DNA of 64,000 bases, from contig NZ_CWKH01000001.1 of NCBI RefSeq assembly GCF_001245615.1, forward strand, positions 1,612,001-1,676,000, in the 5' to 3' direction. This DNA comes from Mycolicibacterium neworleansense (GTDB lineage: Bacteria > Actinomycetota > Actinomycetes > Mycobacteriales > Mycobacteriaceae). Shown in pieces: positions 9,068 to 18,715 of this stretch (positions are counted from its first letter, which is position 1; every line of letters begins with the position of its first letter). Under the pieces are notes generated by a model. The model searched no databases. It was not told the origin of the DNA and saw nothing but the letters and a program-made list of their open reading frames with translations. Both the position numbers and the translations under genes were made by a program.

Positions 9068-9295
9068 CTAGCGGATGAGATAGGGCATGTTGACGGAGAC
9101 GGCGCCGGTTGGGCAGCGAGCGGCGCACGGCCCGCAGTACCAGCACTCGTCGACGTGCATGTAGGCCTTGCCGTTGTCAGGGTTGATGGCCAGCGAATCA
9201 AGCGGGCACACGTCGACGCACAACGTGCAGCCCTGGATACACAGGGATTCGTCGATGGTCACCGGGACATCGGCGCGTTGATTGACCAATGTCAT
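9068..9295 (-). CDS. AprB-like 2x[4Fe-4S] ferredoxin
   Basis: A 75-residue ferredoxin with two complete cluster motifs, CIQGCTLCVDVCP and CWYCGPCAARCP, so it should carry two [4Fe-4S] clusters. The ATG at 9295 follows a GGGAG ribosome-binding site; a longer in-frame start at 9355 overlaps the GntR gene and is less likely. It lies 13 bases after the GntR stop and nine bases before the lipoprotein gene. By analogy with AprAB, it is the likely electron partner of the flavoprotein at the end of the operon. That pairing is inferred. Confidence 0.9.
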   Translation of the reverse strand: MTLVNQRADVPVTIDESLCIQGCTLCVDVCPLDSLAINPDNGKAYMHVDECWYCGPCAARCPTGAVSVNMPYLIR

Positions 9296-9308
9296 ATGTT
9301 GCTCCCAA

Positions 9309-10064
9309 TCATGTGTCTCGGATGAGGTTGCCGCGCATGGTGATTCGATCACCACGCATCCTGATGTACTCCAGGTCGACGGGTGTCCCGTCGTCCAGAC
9401 TCGTCAGCCGCTCGGCCATCAGCAGCGCCGACCCGGCCGGCACCTGCAGCGTCGCGGCGGAATGCGGATCAGCCGAAACCGCTTCCAGGGCAAGGCCGGC
9501 CCCACCGAGGCGGCGCCCGCTGACCCGTTCGATGAGCGCGAAGATGTCGTTGCTTTCGAGCGGGTGCTCGATCACCTGCTCACCGATGTCGGGCGTCAGG
9601 TAGGTGAGGTCCAGCGACAGCGGCAGATCGGCGAGATAGCGCAGCCGCTCGATGAAGACCACCTGCGCACCGGGCTCCAGCGCCAGCTTGCGGGCCACCG
9701 CGGGCGGGGCGGACAGGCGCTGCACGGCGCGGACTTCGTTGCGGACATCGCCGTAGTCCTTGAAGGTCTCCTTCAGGCCCACCAGCGCATCGAGGCCGTG
9801 GTCGTACTTGCGGGCCGCCACGTGTGTGCCCACCTTGGTGCCACGGTCGATCAGGCCCTCGGACTTGAGGACTGCGAGAGCCTCACGGATCGTGTTGCGG
9901 GACACGAAGAATTCGGCGGCCAGCTCGCCCTCGGCCGGCAGGGCGTCGTCGTAGGTGCCCTCGTAGATCTGATGGCGCAGCACGTCGGCCACCTGGCGAG
10001 CCTGATCGGCACGCGCGCGGCGACTCGGCAGCGATACGGGATGGCCTTCGGGCTGGGACGACAC
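9309..10064 (-). CDS. GntR/HutC-family regulator of the AprA-like operon
   Basis: A 251-residue regulator. The winged HTH lies at about residues 20-85 (LPAEGELAAEFFVSRNTIREALAVL, then GLIDRGTKVGTHV). A UTRA effector-binding domain follows (QVVFIERLRYLADLPLSLDLTYL to the end). It is the first gene of the minus-strand operon and probably autoregulates it in response to the transported substrate or a product. The start is GTG 10064, with a TACCTT -10 element six bases upstream, implying a leaderless transcript. The effector is unknown. Confidence 0.92.
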   Translation of the reverse strand: MSSQPEGHPVSLPSRRARADQARQVADVLRHQIYEGTYDDALPAEGELAAEFFVSRNTIREALAVLKSEGLIDRGTKVGTHVAARKYDHGLDALVGLKETFKDYGDVRNEVRAVQRLSAPPAVARKLALEPGAQVVFIERLRYLADLPLSLDLTYLTPDIGEQVIEHPLESNDIFALIERVSGRRLGGAGLALEAVSADPHSAATLQVPAGSALLMAERLTSLDDGTPVDLEYIRMRGDRITMRGNLIRDT

Positions 10065-10070
10065 GCACTC

Positions 10071-10076
10071 AAGGTA
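10071..10076 (-). promoter_or_regulatory. Probable -10 element of the GntR-ferredoxin-ABC-flavoprotein operon
   Basis: The minus strand reads TACCTT (TANNNT), six bases before the GTG start of the GntR gene. I see no other good promoter in the 265 bases up to the divergent 13E12 gene. No clear GntR operator could be picked out, although GGTTAACC (10125-10132) is palindromic. Confidence 0.4.
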
Positions 10077-10310
10077 AGGGGCGATTCAGGGGTGCCGCAG
10101 TGCGGCGAAGTCACCGTTTACGCAGGTTAACCGATTGCGCCGCCGGCTGAGGTGCCGTACCTGGCGAAACCCCGGCGCCGACCGGCATTACGCCACCCCG
10201 GCCGCGACGAGAATTTACAAATCGCGGTGAGCGAAAGTCGCCGCGTGGGCCTGAAGAACTTTCGCCACTGTGGCCACATCGGCCCCAAACAGCGGTTTCC
10301 TGTCAGGGTA

Positions 10311-10326
10311 TCGAACTAGTGTTCGA
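10311..10326. promoter_or_regulatory. LexA binding site (SOS box)
   Basis: TCGAACTAGTGTTCGA is a perfect match to the mycobacterial LexA consensus TCGAAC-N4-GTTCGA. It ends three bases before the ATG at 10330. A TAGTGT -10 element (10317-10322) lies inside it, so LexA would block the promoter directly. Confidence 0.92.
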
Positions 10327-10329
10327 ATC

Positions 10330-11775
10330 ATGAAGGTCGGGTTGGCGCAGAACCGGGATGCGGTGCAGACCGCGCTGGCCGGCCACCTGGCTGCGACCTC
10401 GACGCTGGCTGACGTCGATTTCACCAGGTTCGGCACCGCCGAGTTGTTGGCGCTCCAGTCGGAACGCGAGCGCCAGGCCCGCACGCAGGCGATGATCGAT
10501 CACCGGATCCAAGCCGCCCTGATGGGTCAGGCCGCCCCGCACGAGATCGGTGGCAAGTCCTGGAAGGACGTGCTGGCCACCCGGATGCGGATCAGCGGCA
10601 AGGAAGCCTCACGCCGCGTGGCCGCGGCCGCCGATCTGGGGCCGCGCTGTGCCATCGGCGGTGAGGTGTTGGAGCCGCTGCTGCCCGCGTGCGCCCAGGC
10701 GCTGCTGGCCGGCACGATCAACACCGAACACATCACGATCATCCGGGACACCGTGGCGAAGGCCGAAAAGTACGTCAACACCGCCGAACTCGGCCAGATC
10801 GAATCAGACCTGGTGGCCGCAGCGACCCGCGACACCCCCGAAACGCTCAAGGCAGCTGCCGACAAGCTGCTGTATCTGCTCAACCAGGACGGCGACGGGC
10901 CCGATGTCGCGGCACACCTGCGTGGGCTGCGGGTCGGCAAGCAGGACGCCGACGGCCTGGTGCACGTCGAGGGCTGGCTGGACCCCGAGGCCGCGTCGTA
11001 TCTGACTACGGTCACGGGCGTGTGGGGCCGGCCGGGCATCAACAACCCCAACGATCCTGAGCCACTGCACAACCCCACGCCCAACCCGCTCGAGGCTCCA
11101 GTCGCCGATGTCGAAGTGCCCAAAGCCGATTCGCAGGGCCCCGACGCCTGCCACCAGCAGGCCGCCGCCGACCGTGACGCCCGGACCCAGGCGCAGCGCA
11201 ATCACGACGCACTCAAGGTCGCGTTGCGCGAAGTTCTGATGTCCAAACGGCTCGGCCGGCATGGCGGGCTTCCGGTCACCGTGGTCGTGTCCACCACCTT
11301 GACCGAACTGGAGGCCGGCGCCGGAATCGCCGTCACCGGTGCGGGCATCCGGATGCCGATGAATGACCTGATCCGGTTGTCCTCCCACAGCTTTCACTAC
11401 CTCACCGTGTACAAACACCACACCGCCGAACCGCTGTACATGGCCCGCACCCAAAGGTTGGCCACCAAAGCTCAACGACTGCTGCTCTATGACCGTGACC
11501 GCGGCTGCACCCGCCCGGGTTGCACCGCAGCGGCCGACTACTGCCAGGTTCACCACGCCGAAGCCGACTGGCAGCATGGCGGACAGACCGACGCCCCCGG
11601 CCTCGCCCTGAGCTGCGGACCTGACAACCGCCTCGTCGGGCTCGGCTGGACCACCAGTGTCGACCCCGACACCGGCCGCATCCACTGGCATCCACCGCCG
11701 CTGATGGACACCGGCCAAGGCACCGTCAACCACCACTTCCACCCCGAGGAACTATTGGTTCCTCCAGAGCCCTAG
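10330..11775 (+). CDS. 13E12-repeat family protein (DUF222 plus HNH endonuclease)
   Basis: A 481-residue member of the mycobacterial 13E12 family. The N-terminal two thirds are DUF222 (from ELLALQSERERQARTQAMID on). The C-terminus has an HNH nuclease motif, DRGCTRPGCTAAADYCQVHH followed by LSCGPDNRLVG. I chose ATG 10330 because the LexA box and its embedded -10 element lie immediately upstream; an in-frame ATG at 10270 would put the box inside the gene. 13E12 genes are known SOS-regulated genes in M. tuberculosis. Their function is not established. The stop overlaps that of the convergent oxidoreductase gene. Confidence 0.9.
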   Translation: MKVGLAQNRDAVQTALAGHLAATSTLADVDFTRFGTAELLALQSERERQARTQAMIDHRIQAALMGQAAPHEIGGKSWKDVLATRMRISGKEASRRVAAAADLGPRCAIGGEVLEPLLPACAQALLAGTINTEHITIIRDTVAKAEKYVNTAELGQIESDLVAAATRDTPETLKAAADKLLYLLNQDGDGPDVAAHLRGLRVGKQDADGLVHVEGWLDPEAASYLTTVTGVWGRPGINNPNDPEPLHNPTPNPLEAPVADVEVPKADSQGPDACHQQAAADRDARTQAQRNHDALKVALREVLMSKRLGRHGGLPVTVVVSTTLTELEAGAGIAVTGAGIRMPMNDLIRLSSHSFHYLTVYKHHTAEPLYMARTQRLATKAQRLLLYDRDRGCTRPGCTAAADYCQVHHAEADWQHGGQTDAPGLALSCGPDNRLVGLGWTTSVDPDTGRIHWHPPPLMDTGQGTVNHHFHPEELLVPPEP

Positions 11776-14027
11776 CTGTGAGCCAGCGTCCGGCTGACTG
11801 TCACCGGGATGCCATTGAGTGCACCATTGCCGGACGGCTCGTCGATGAAGTCCGGCAACGACAGGATGTTGGTGTTCACCCCGGGTGACGCGTTCGCGAC
11901 GCCCAGCCGCGTGCCAGGCTGACCGTGACCCCAGCCGTGCGGCATCGACACCACGCCCGGCTTGATCGCATCGGTCACCTCGACCGGCACTACGATCTTG
12001 CCTGCGGTCGACGCCACTTCCGCGTTGTCGCCGTCGGAGATACCGCGCTCGGCGGCGTCGCGGCTGTGCATCAGCAGGGTGCACCGGTCCCGGCCCTTCA
12101 TCAGCGAGCCGACGTTGTGCAACCAGGAGTTGTTGGAGCGCAGATGCCGCCGGCTCACCAGCACGAGGTCGTCGGGATTGCGTTCGAGCCGCTCGGCCAG
12201 CCGTGGCAGGTCGTCGAGCAGGTATTGCGGCGCCACCCGGATCTTCTTGTCCGCGGTGCCGAGCACTTCGGGTACGCGCGGCACCATCGGGCCGTAGTTG
12301 ATGCCATCCGGGTGGGCCTTGAGCTTCTCCAGGGTCAGCCCGTCGGCGTTTTCGCCGTACCGGTCGCCGAATGAGGCGGTCCGCAGGGTCAGGTCGAGCA
12401 TGCGCTCCGGGCCGCCGTGGTCGTAGTGCCGGCGAATCTCCGCGCCGTCCAGCCCCTGGGTGAAGCACAGGTAGTCGAACCAACCGTCGTCGAGCGCGGC
12501 GATGTCGACGTCCTCGGCGGGGGTGCCGGTGCACAGCCCGGTCAGCCGGATCAGGATCTCCCATTCCTCAGGCGCATCGGGATCCTCGCGGTGGAACACC
12601 GGTGGCGAGTACCGGGCGAAGCTGTTGATCGCCGCACCCAGCAGCAAGTCAGCGGAGTGCGCCTGCTCGAGCGCCGAAGCACCGGGCAGGATGACGTCGG
12701 CGTGCCGAGTGGTCTCGTTGAGCCACAGGTCAATTGAGATCATCGCGTCCAGTTGCGGCAGTGCCTCGTCGAGCTTGTCGCCGCCCGGGGTGGACAACAC
12801 CGGATTGCCGGCCACCGTAATCAGCGCCTTGAGCTGCCCCTCGCCGGGCGTGACGATCTCTTCGAGCATGCACGACACCGGCACCTGGCCCAGCACCTCT
12901 TTGGCCCCGCGGACCCGGGTGCGGTAGCGGCCGAAGTTCGGGGCGCCGTCCTCCAGGCCCGGGATCGGCTGGCCGGTGACGGTCCAGGCGGTCGGGGTGG
13001 CGAACATCGCGCCGCCGGGGGTGTCGAAGTGGCCGGTGACGATGTTGACGACGTCGATCAGCCAGCTCGCCAGGCTGCCGAACTCCTGGTTACAGGTGCC
13101 GATCCGGCCGTAGACCACCGCACGCGGGGTGCCGGCCAGCTCGCGGGCCAGTGCCCGAATCCGCTCGGCATCGATACCCGTTGCGGCGGCGACTCTTTCG
13201 GGCGACCAGTCGGCGACGGCCCGCTCCAGCGCGGGGACCCCGTCGAGGTGCCGTTCCAGATCGCCGAGGTTGACCAGCCCTTCGTCGAAGACGGTGTGGA
13301 TGATCCCGAGCAGCAGCGCCGCGTCGGTGCCGGGCGTGATCGGCAGCCACTCGTCGGCCTTGGCGGCGGTGGCGGTGCGCACCGGGTCGATGACGATCAC
13401 CTTGCCGCGCTTACGGATACCGGCGATGATGCCCATCACGTCGGGGGCGGCCAGGAGCGAACCCTGGGAGGCCGCGGGGTTGGCCCCCATCACCACCAAC
13501 AGGTCGGTGCGCTGGATGTCCGGCGTCGGGAAGGCCCACCAACTGCCGTACATCAGGTGCGACGACAGGTTCTTCGGCCACTGGTCGATCGTGCCCGGCG
13601 AGTAGGTGATCGGCATACCGGACAGGCCGAGCAGGATCGCCGAGTAGCGCGACAGCGAAAACGAGTGCGCCAGCGGGTTTCCGGTATAAGCCGCGACCGC
13701 GCCGATGCCGTACTTCTCGATGACGGGAGCGATCAGTTCGGTACAGCGACGGAACGCGGTGTCCCAATCGACCTCGCGCCACTGGCCGTCGACCTTGATC
13801 ATCGGACGGCGGATCCGGTCCGGGTCCTCGTGCAGCGCGGCCAGCGACGCACCCTTCGGGCAGATGTGACCCGCGCTCCACTGATCGGACTTGTTCGGCC
13901 GAACGCTGGCCACCAAACCGGCGGAGACCTGAATCTCCAAGCCGCACATCGCCTCACACAGCGGGCAAGCGTGCAGGTGCAGGCCGTCCTCGCCGACGTC
14001 CGCGATCTTTCTCGGCTCGAGTCCCAT
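11772..14027 (-). CDS. Molybdopterin-dependent oxidoreductase (formate dehydrogenase/BisC superfamily)
   Basis: A 751-residue molybdoenzyme. The N-terminal [4Fe-4S] motif is complete: Cys21, 24 and 28 in CPLCEAMC, and Cys56 in ICPKG. The body is the DMSO-reductase-family catalytic fold, and the C-terminal 110 residues form the cofactor-capping beta-barrel (VLVSRRHLRSNNSWLHNVG onward). Around the site where formate dehydrogenases carry Cys or Sec, I read ITYSPGTIDQWPKN with no cysteine, so the substrate is uncertain. The ATG at 14027 has GGAGG six bases upstream and is preferred over the more distal 14060. It is a lone gene with no redox partner beside it. Confidence 0.88.
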   Translation of the reverse strand: MGLEPRKIADVGEDGLHLHACPLCEAMCGLEIQVSAGLVASVRPNKSDQWSAGHICPKGASLAALHEDPDRIRRPMIKVDGQWREVDWDTAFRRCTELIAPVIEKYGIGAVAAYTGNPLAHSFSLSRYSAILLGLSGMPITYSPGTIDQWPKNLSSHLMYGSWWAFPTPDIQRTDLLVVMGANPAASQGSLLAAPDVMGIIAGIRKRGKVIVIDPVRTATAAKADEWLPITPGTDAALLLGIIHTVFDEGLVNLGDLERHLDGVPALERAVADWSPERVAAATGIDAERIRALARELAGTPRAVVYGRIGTCNQEFGSLASWLIDVVNIVTGHFDTPGGAMFATPTAWTVTGQPIPGLEDGAPNFGRYRTRVRGAKEVLGQVPVSCMLEEIVTPGEGQLKALITVAGNPVLSTPGGDKLDEALPQLDAMISIDLWLNETTRHADVILPGASALEQAHSADLLLGAAINSFARYSPPVFHREDPDAPEEWEILIRLTGLCTGTPAEDVDIAALDDGWFDYLCFTQGLDGAEIRRHYDHGGPERMLDLTLRTASFGDRYGENADGLTLEKLKAHPDGINYGPMVPRVPEVLGTADKKIRVAPQYLLDDLPRLAERLERNPDDLVLVSRRHLRSNNSWLHNVGSLMKGRDRCTLLMHSRDAAERGISDGDNAEVASTAGKIVVPVEVTDAIKPGVVSMPHGWGHGQPGTRLGVANASPGVNTNILSLPDFIDEPSGNGALNGIPVTVSRTLAHS

Positions 14028-14121
14028 CAGCGGCCTCCGAATGTCGGTACGGGTCCTCACACACGTAACAACATCGTGGCACCGAATGGCACCGGTGATC
14101 CCGGTGTTCGGGATACGCGTT

Positions 14122-14610
14122 CTACTGCTCGGGGCGGTCCTGAGTCGCGCCCTGCACGGCCGCAGCCGCGGCGCGGATCTGCGGCGTCACCAGCATCACC
14201 TGGCCGAGCACGCCGTTGACGAACCCGGGCGACTCGTCGGTGGACAGCTCCTTGGCCAGCTCGACGGCTTCGTCCACGGCCACGGGCTCGGGGACGTCCT
14301 CGGCGTGCAGCAGTTCCCACACCGCCACCCTCAGGATGGCCCGGTCCACGGCGGGCAGCCGCTCCAGCGTCCATCCCTGCAGATGCGCAGAGATCAGGTC
14401 GTCGATGTGGGCGGCGTGCTCGGTGACACCGCGTGCCACCGACACCGTGTAGGGGTTGAGCGGGGTGACGTCGGACTGGTCCTCGGCCAGGGCGGCTCGG
14501 CCATCGGCCACCGCCTCCGGCGTCAGACCGCGCGCCTCGGCCTCGAACAGCAGGTCCACGGCGCGCTTGCGGGCCTGGTGACGGCCCCGGTCGCCACGGC
14601 GGTCAGGCAT
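14122..14610 (-). CDS. nusB: Transcription antitermination factor NusB
   Basis: A 162-residue all-helical RNA-binding protein that works with NusE in rRNA antitermination. It shows the family signatures [15 protein letters not shown] near the N-terminus, [13 protein letters not shown] in the middle and [24 protein letters not shown] near the end. It follows efp by two bases, matching the pepQ-efp-nusB order of M. tuberculosis Rv2535c-Rv2533c. The C-terminal 20 residues are a low-complexity Ala/Gln tail. Confidence 0.97.
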   Translation of the reverse strand: MPDRRGDRGRHQARKRAVDLLFEAEARGLTPEAVADGRAALAEDQSDVTPLNPYTVSVARGVTEHAAHIDDLISAHLQGWTLERLPAVDRAILRVAVWELLHAEDVPEPVAVDEAVELAKELSTDESPGFVNGVLGQVMLVTPQIRAAAAAVQGATQDRPEQ

Positions 14611-14612
14611 GG

Positions 14613-15176
14613 TCAGCCATTCACGCGGCCGAGGTAGCTGCCGTCGCGGGTGTCGACCTTGAGTTTGTCGCCGGTGTTGATGAACAGCGGAACCTGGATC
14701 TCGGCGCCGGTCTCCATCGTGGCGGGCTTGGTGCCCGCGCTGGAACGGTCACCCTGCAATCCGGGCTCGGTGTGGGAAACCTCGAGCTCGACGGACACCG
14801 GCAGTTCCAGGTACAGCGGAACACCGTCGTGGAAGGCGATCTGCACCGGCAGGCTCTCCAGCAGGAAGTCGGCCAAGCGGCCGACGAGCGACTCGGACAA
14901 CGGATGCTGGTTGAAGTCCTCGGAGTCCATGAAGACGAAGTCGTTGCCGTCGCGGTACAGGTAGGTGGCGTCGCGGCGATCCACGGTGGCGGTCTCCACC
15001 TTCACGCCCGCGTTGTAGGTCTTGTCGACGACCTTGCCGGACACCACGTTCTTCAGCTTCGTCCGCACGAAGGCCGGGCCCTTACCCGGCTTGACGTGCT
15101 GGAATTCGACGATCTGCCACAGCTGTCCGTCGATCTGCAGGACAAGCCCGTTCTTGAAGTCGGCAGTCGATGCCAT
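14613..15176 (-). CDS. efp: Elongation factor P
   Basis: A 187-residue EF-P, the usual length. It relieves ribosome stalling at polyproline stretches. The KOW-like domain I carries the conserved tip loop [16 protein letters not shown], with a Lys at position 32 where modification occurs in some bacteria. The C-terminal OB domains include the family signature ending [18 protein letters not shown] see no dedicated modification gene nearby. It lies between pepQ and nusB in the conserved order. Confidence 0.98.
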   Translation of the reverse strand: MASTADFKNGLVLQIDGQLWQIVEFQHVKPGKGPAFVRTKLKNVVSGKVVDKTYNAGVKVETATVDRRDATYLYRDGNDFVFMDSEDFNQHPLSESLVGRLADFLLESLPVQIAFHDGVPLYLELPVSVELEVSHTEPGLQGDRSSAGTKPATMETGAEIQVPLFINTGDKLKVDTRDGSYLGRVNG

Positions 15177-15200
15177 GAGGGTGTAGCTCCTAAGCTTTTG

Positions 15201-16286
15201 TCACAAAATGGCCAGTTCCTTGGGGAACCGGGTAAGCAGGTCGGGTGCCGCCTCTCCGACGACCAGGGTGTCCTCGATCCGGACACCGCCGCGATCGGGC
15301 AAGTAGACACCTGGCTCAACGGTGACCGCAGAGCCAGCAAGCAGTGTACCGGCGGCAGCGGCATTGATTCCCGGCGCTTCGTGGATCTGCAGTCCGACGC
15401 CGTGCCCGAGGCCGTGGCCGAAGTTGTCGCCGTAGCCCGCATCGGCGATGACCTGGCGCGATGCGGCATCCACCGCACTCAGCGAGACACCGGGAGCCAG
15501 TGCGTCGCACCCCGCCTGCTGCGAGGTGGCCACCAGGCCATAGACGTCGCGCTGCCACTGCGCCGCCGGGCCCAGCACGAACGTGCGCGTCATGTCGGAG
15601 TGGTATCCCTCCACCAGGGCACCGAAATCGATCTTGACGAAGTCCCCCGCGGCCAGCACCGCATCCGTGGGCCGGTGGTGCGGGATGGCGGAGTTCGCGC
15701 CCGCCGCCACGATGGTCTCGAAGGACGGCCCGTCGGCACCGTGTTCGAGCATCAGGGCTTCCAGCTCGTTGCGCACCTCGCGCTCGGTGCGGCCGGGACG
15801 AAGGGCGCCACGCTCCAGCAGGTCCATCAGCGCCGCGTCGGCGGCCTCGCAGGCCAATCGCAGCATCGCGATCTCGCCGGCGTCCTTGACCTCGCGCAGG
15901 GCCTCCACGGTGCCCGCGGCGCGTACCCACTCGACCGTGTCGCCGGCGGCCTTCTTCAGGGCCGTGTAGGCGTCCACGGTCACCACGTGGCTCTCGAAAC
16001 CCAGCCGCACGGCACCGGCGCGGGCGGCGCGCCCGGCCAGATGTGACCCGCAGGCCCGTTCGATGACCACCTCGGCGTCCGGTGACTGATGCGCGGCCTG
16101 CGTTCGGTAGCGCCCGTCGGTGGCCAGCACCGGAGTGGCGTCCTCGGCGAGGATCAGCAGGGCCGCGTTGGAACCGGTGAATCCGGACAGGTAACGCACG
16201 TTGACCAGGTCCGTTACCAACATCGCGTCCAGGCCCGCGTCGGCCAGCCGACGCCGCAACCGGTCCCTGCGCTGGGAAATAGTCAC
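15201..16286 (-). CDS. pepQ: Xaa-Pro aminopeptidase/dipeptidase (M24B)
   Basis: A 361-residue creatinase-fold metallopeptidase that cleaves at Xaa-Pro bonds. The C-terminal pita-bread domain has the five metal ligands in order: the two Asp of DFGALVEGYHSDMTRTF, the His of FGHGLGHGVGLQIHEAP, the Glu of VEPGVYLP and the Glu of VRIEDTLVV. The start is GTG 16286, only 33 bases from the divergent membrane gene. It is orthologous by position and sequence to Rv2535c, and lies 24 bases upstream of efp. Confidence 0.95.
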   Translation of the reverse strand: MTISQRRDRLRRRLADAGLDAMLVTDLVNVRYLSGFTGSNAALLILAEDATPVLATDGRYRTQAAHQSPDAEVVIERACGSHLAGRAARAGAVRLGFESHVVTVDAYTALKKAAGDTVEWVRAAGTVEALREVKDAGEIAMLRLACEAADAALMDLLERGALRPGRTEREVRNELEALMLEHGADGPSFETIVAAGANSAIPHHRPTDAVLAAGDFVKIDFGALVEGYHSDMTRTFVLGPAAQWQRDVYGLVATSQQAGCDALAPGVSLSAVDAASRQVIADAGYGDNFGHGLGHGVGLQIHEAPGINAAAAGTLLAGSAVTVEPGVYLPDRGGVRIEDTLVVGEAAPDLLTRFPKELAIL

Positions 16287-16305
16287 GGTCTGTGACGCTA
16301 CTCGC

Positions 16306-16311
16306 TACAGT
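16306..16311 (+). promoter_or_regulatory. Probable -10 element of the Rv2536-like gene
   Basis: TACAGT fits TANNNT and ends eight bases before the ATG at 16320, so the leader would be absent or a base or two long. A short inverted repeat, GTCAC (16282-16286) and GTGAC (16292-16296), overlaps the divergent pepQ start. Confidence 0.4.
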
Positions 16312-16319
16312 GTGCCCCC

Positions 16320-16859
16320 ATGAGCAAGTGGTTACTGCGCGGAGTGGTGTTCGCAACAGCGATGGTCATCGTGCGCTTACTGCAGGGAGCACTGATCAAC
16401 GCCTCGCCGGGTAATGCCACCTGGTGGAGCCTCGCGCTGGTCACGGTGTTCGGAATCGGAGTGCTGATCTGGGGCCTGTTCGACGGCAAGGCGGACGCAC
16501 GTGCCAATCCGGATCCGGATCGTCGTGCCGACCTGGCGATGACCTGGCTGGTCGCCGGTCTGTTCGCCGGAATCGTCAGCGGTGCGGTGGCGTGGTTCAT
16601 CGGGTTGTTCTACAAGAGCCTCTACACCGATGCACTGCTCAACGAGGTCACCACGTTCGCGGCGTTCACCGCCCTGCTGGTCTTCCTGCTCGGCGTGGCC
16701 GGCGTGACGGTTGGCCGCTGGTTGGTGGACCGCAAGGCCCCGCCGATGCCGCGCCAACGCCACCACGGCCTGGCCGCGGACGACCGCGCCGACACCGATG
16801 TGTTCGCCGCGGTGAGTGCCAACGGCGCCACCGAGCACCCCGAACAGCCCAAGCAGTAA
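16320..16859 (+). CDS. Multi-pass membrane protein, Rv2536-like (B-4DMT type)
   Basis: A 179-residue protein with about four hydrophobic segments: WLLRGVVFATAMVIVRLL, WWSLALVTVFGIGVLIWGLF, LVAGLFAGIVSGAVAWFIGLF, and FTALLVFLLGVAGVTVG. A polar C-terminal tail follows, rich in His, Arg and Asp. It occupies the position of Rv2536 between pepQ and the shikimate genes and is transcribed against them. The function is unknown; transport is only suggested by the fold. Confidence 0.8.
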   Translation: MSKWLLRGVVFATAMVIVRLLQGALINASPGNATWWSLALVTVFGIGVLIWGLFDGKADARANPDPDRRADLAMTWLVAGLFAGIVSGAVAWFIGLFYKSLYTDALLNEVTTFAAFTALLVFLLGVAGVTVGRWLVDRKAPPMPRQRHHGLAADDRADTDVFAAVSANGATEHPEQPKQ

Positions 16860-16914
16860 CCGCTCCCGCCCGCGAGGGCGGCCCACGGGTTTCAGGCGCC
16901 AGTGGCGCGGGCAG

Positions 16915-18714
<1,800 letters not shown>

Positions 18715-18715
<1 letters not shown>

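Noticed and set aside
10231..10265. Inverted repeat GCGAAAGT/ACTTTCGC upstream of the 13E12 gene
   Set aside because: Eight-base arms with a 19-base gap are weak evidence, and the nearby LexA box already explains regulation of that gene. It could still matter for the divergent GntR operon.
10330..11775. 13E12 gene as a mobile intron or intein endonuclease
   Set aside because: The HNH motif alone might suggest it, but the DUF222 part, the LexA box and the intact neighbouring genes fit the 13E12 family; no flanking repeats are visible.
12753..14219. Open frame of 488 codons opposite the molybdoenzyme and nusB
   Set aside because: It crosses the boundary between two well-supported genes on the other strand and shows no recognisable motif.
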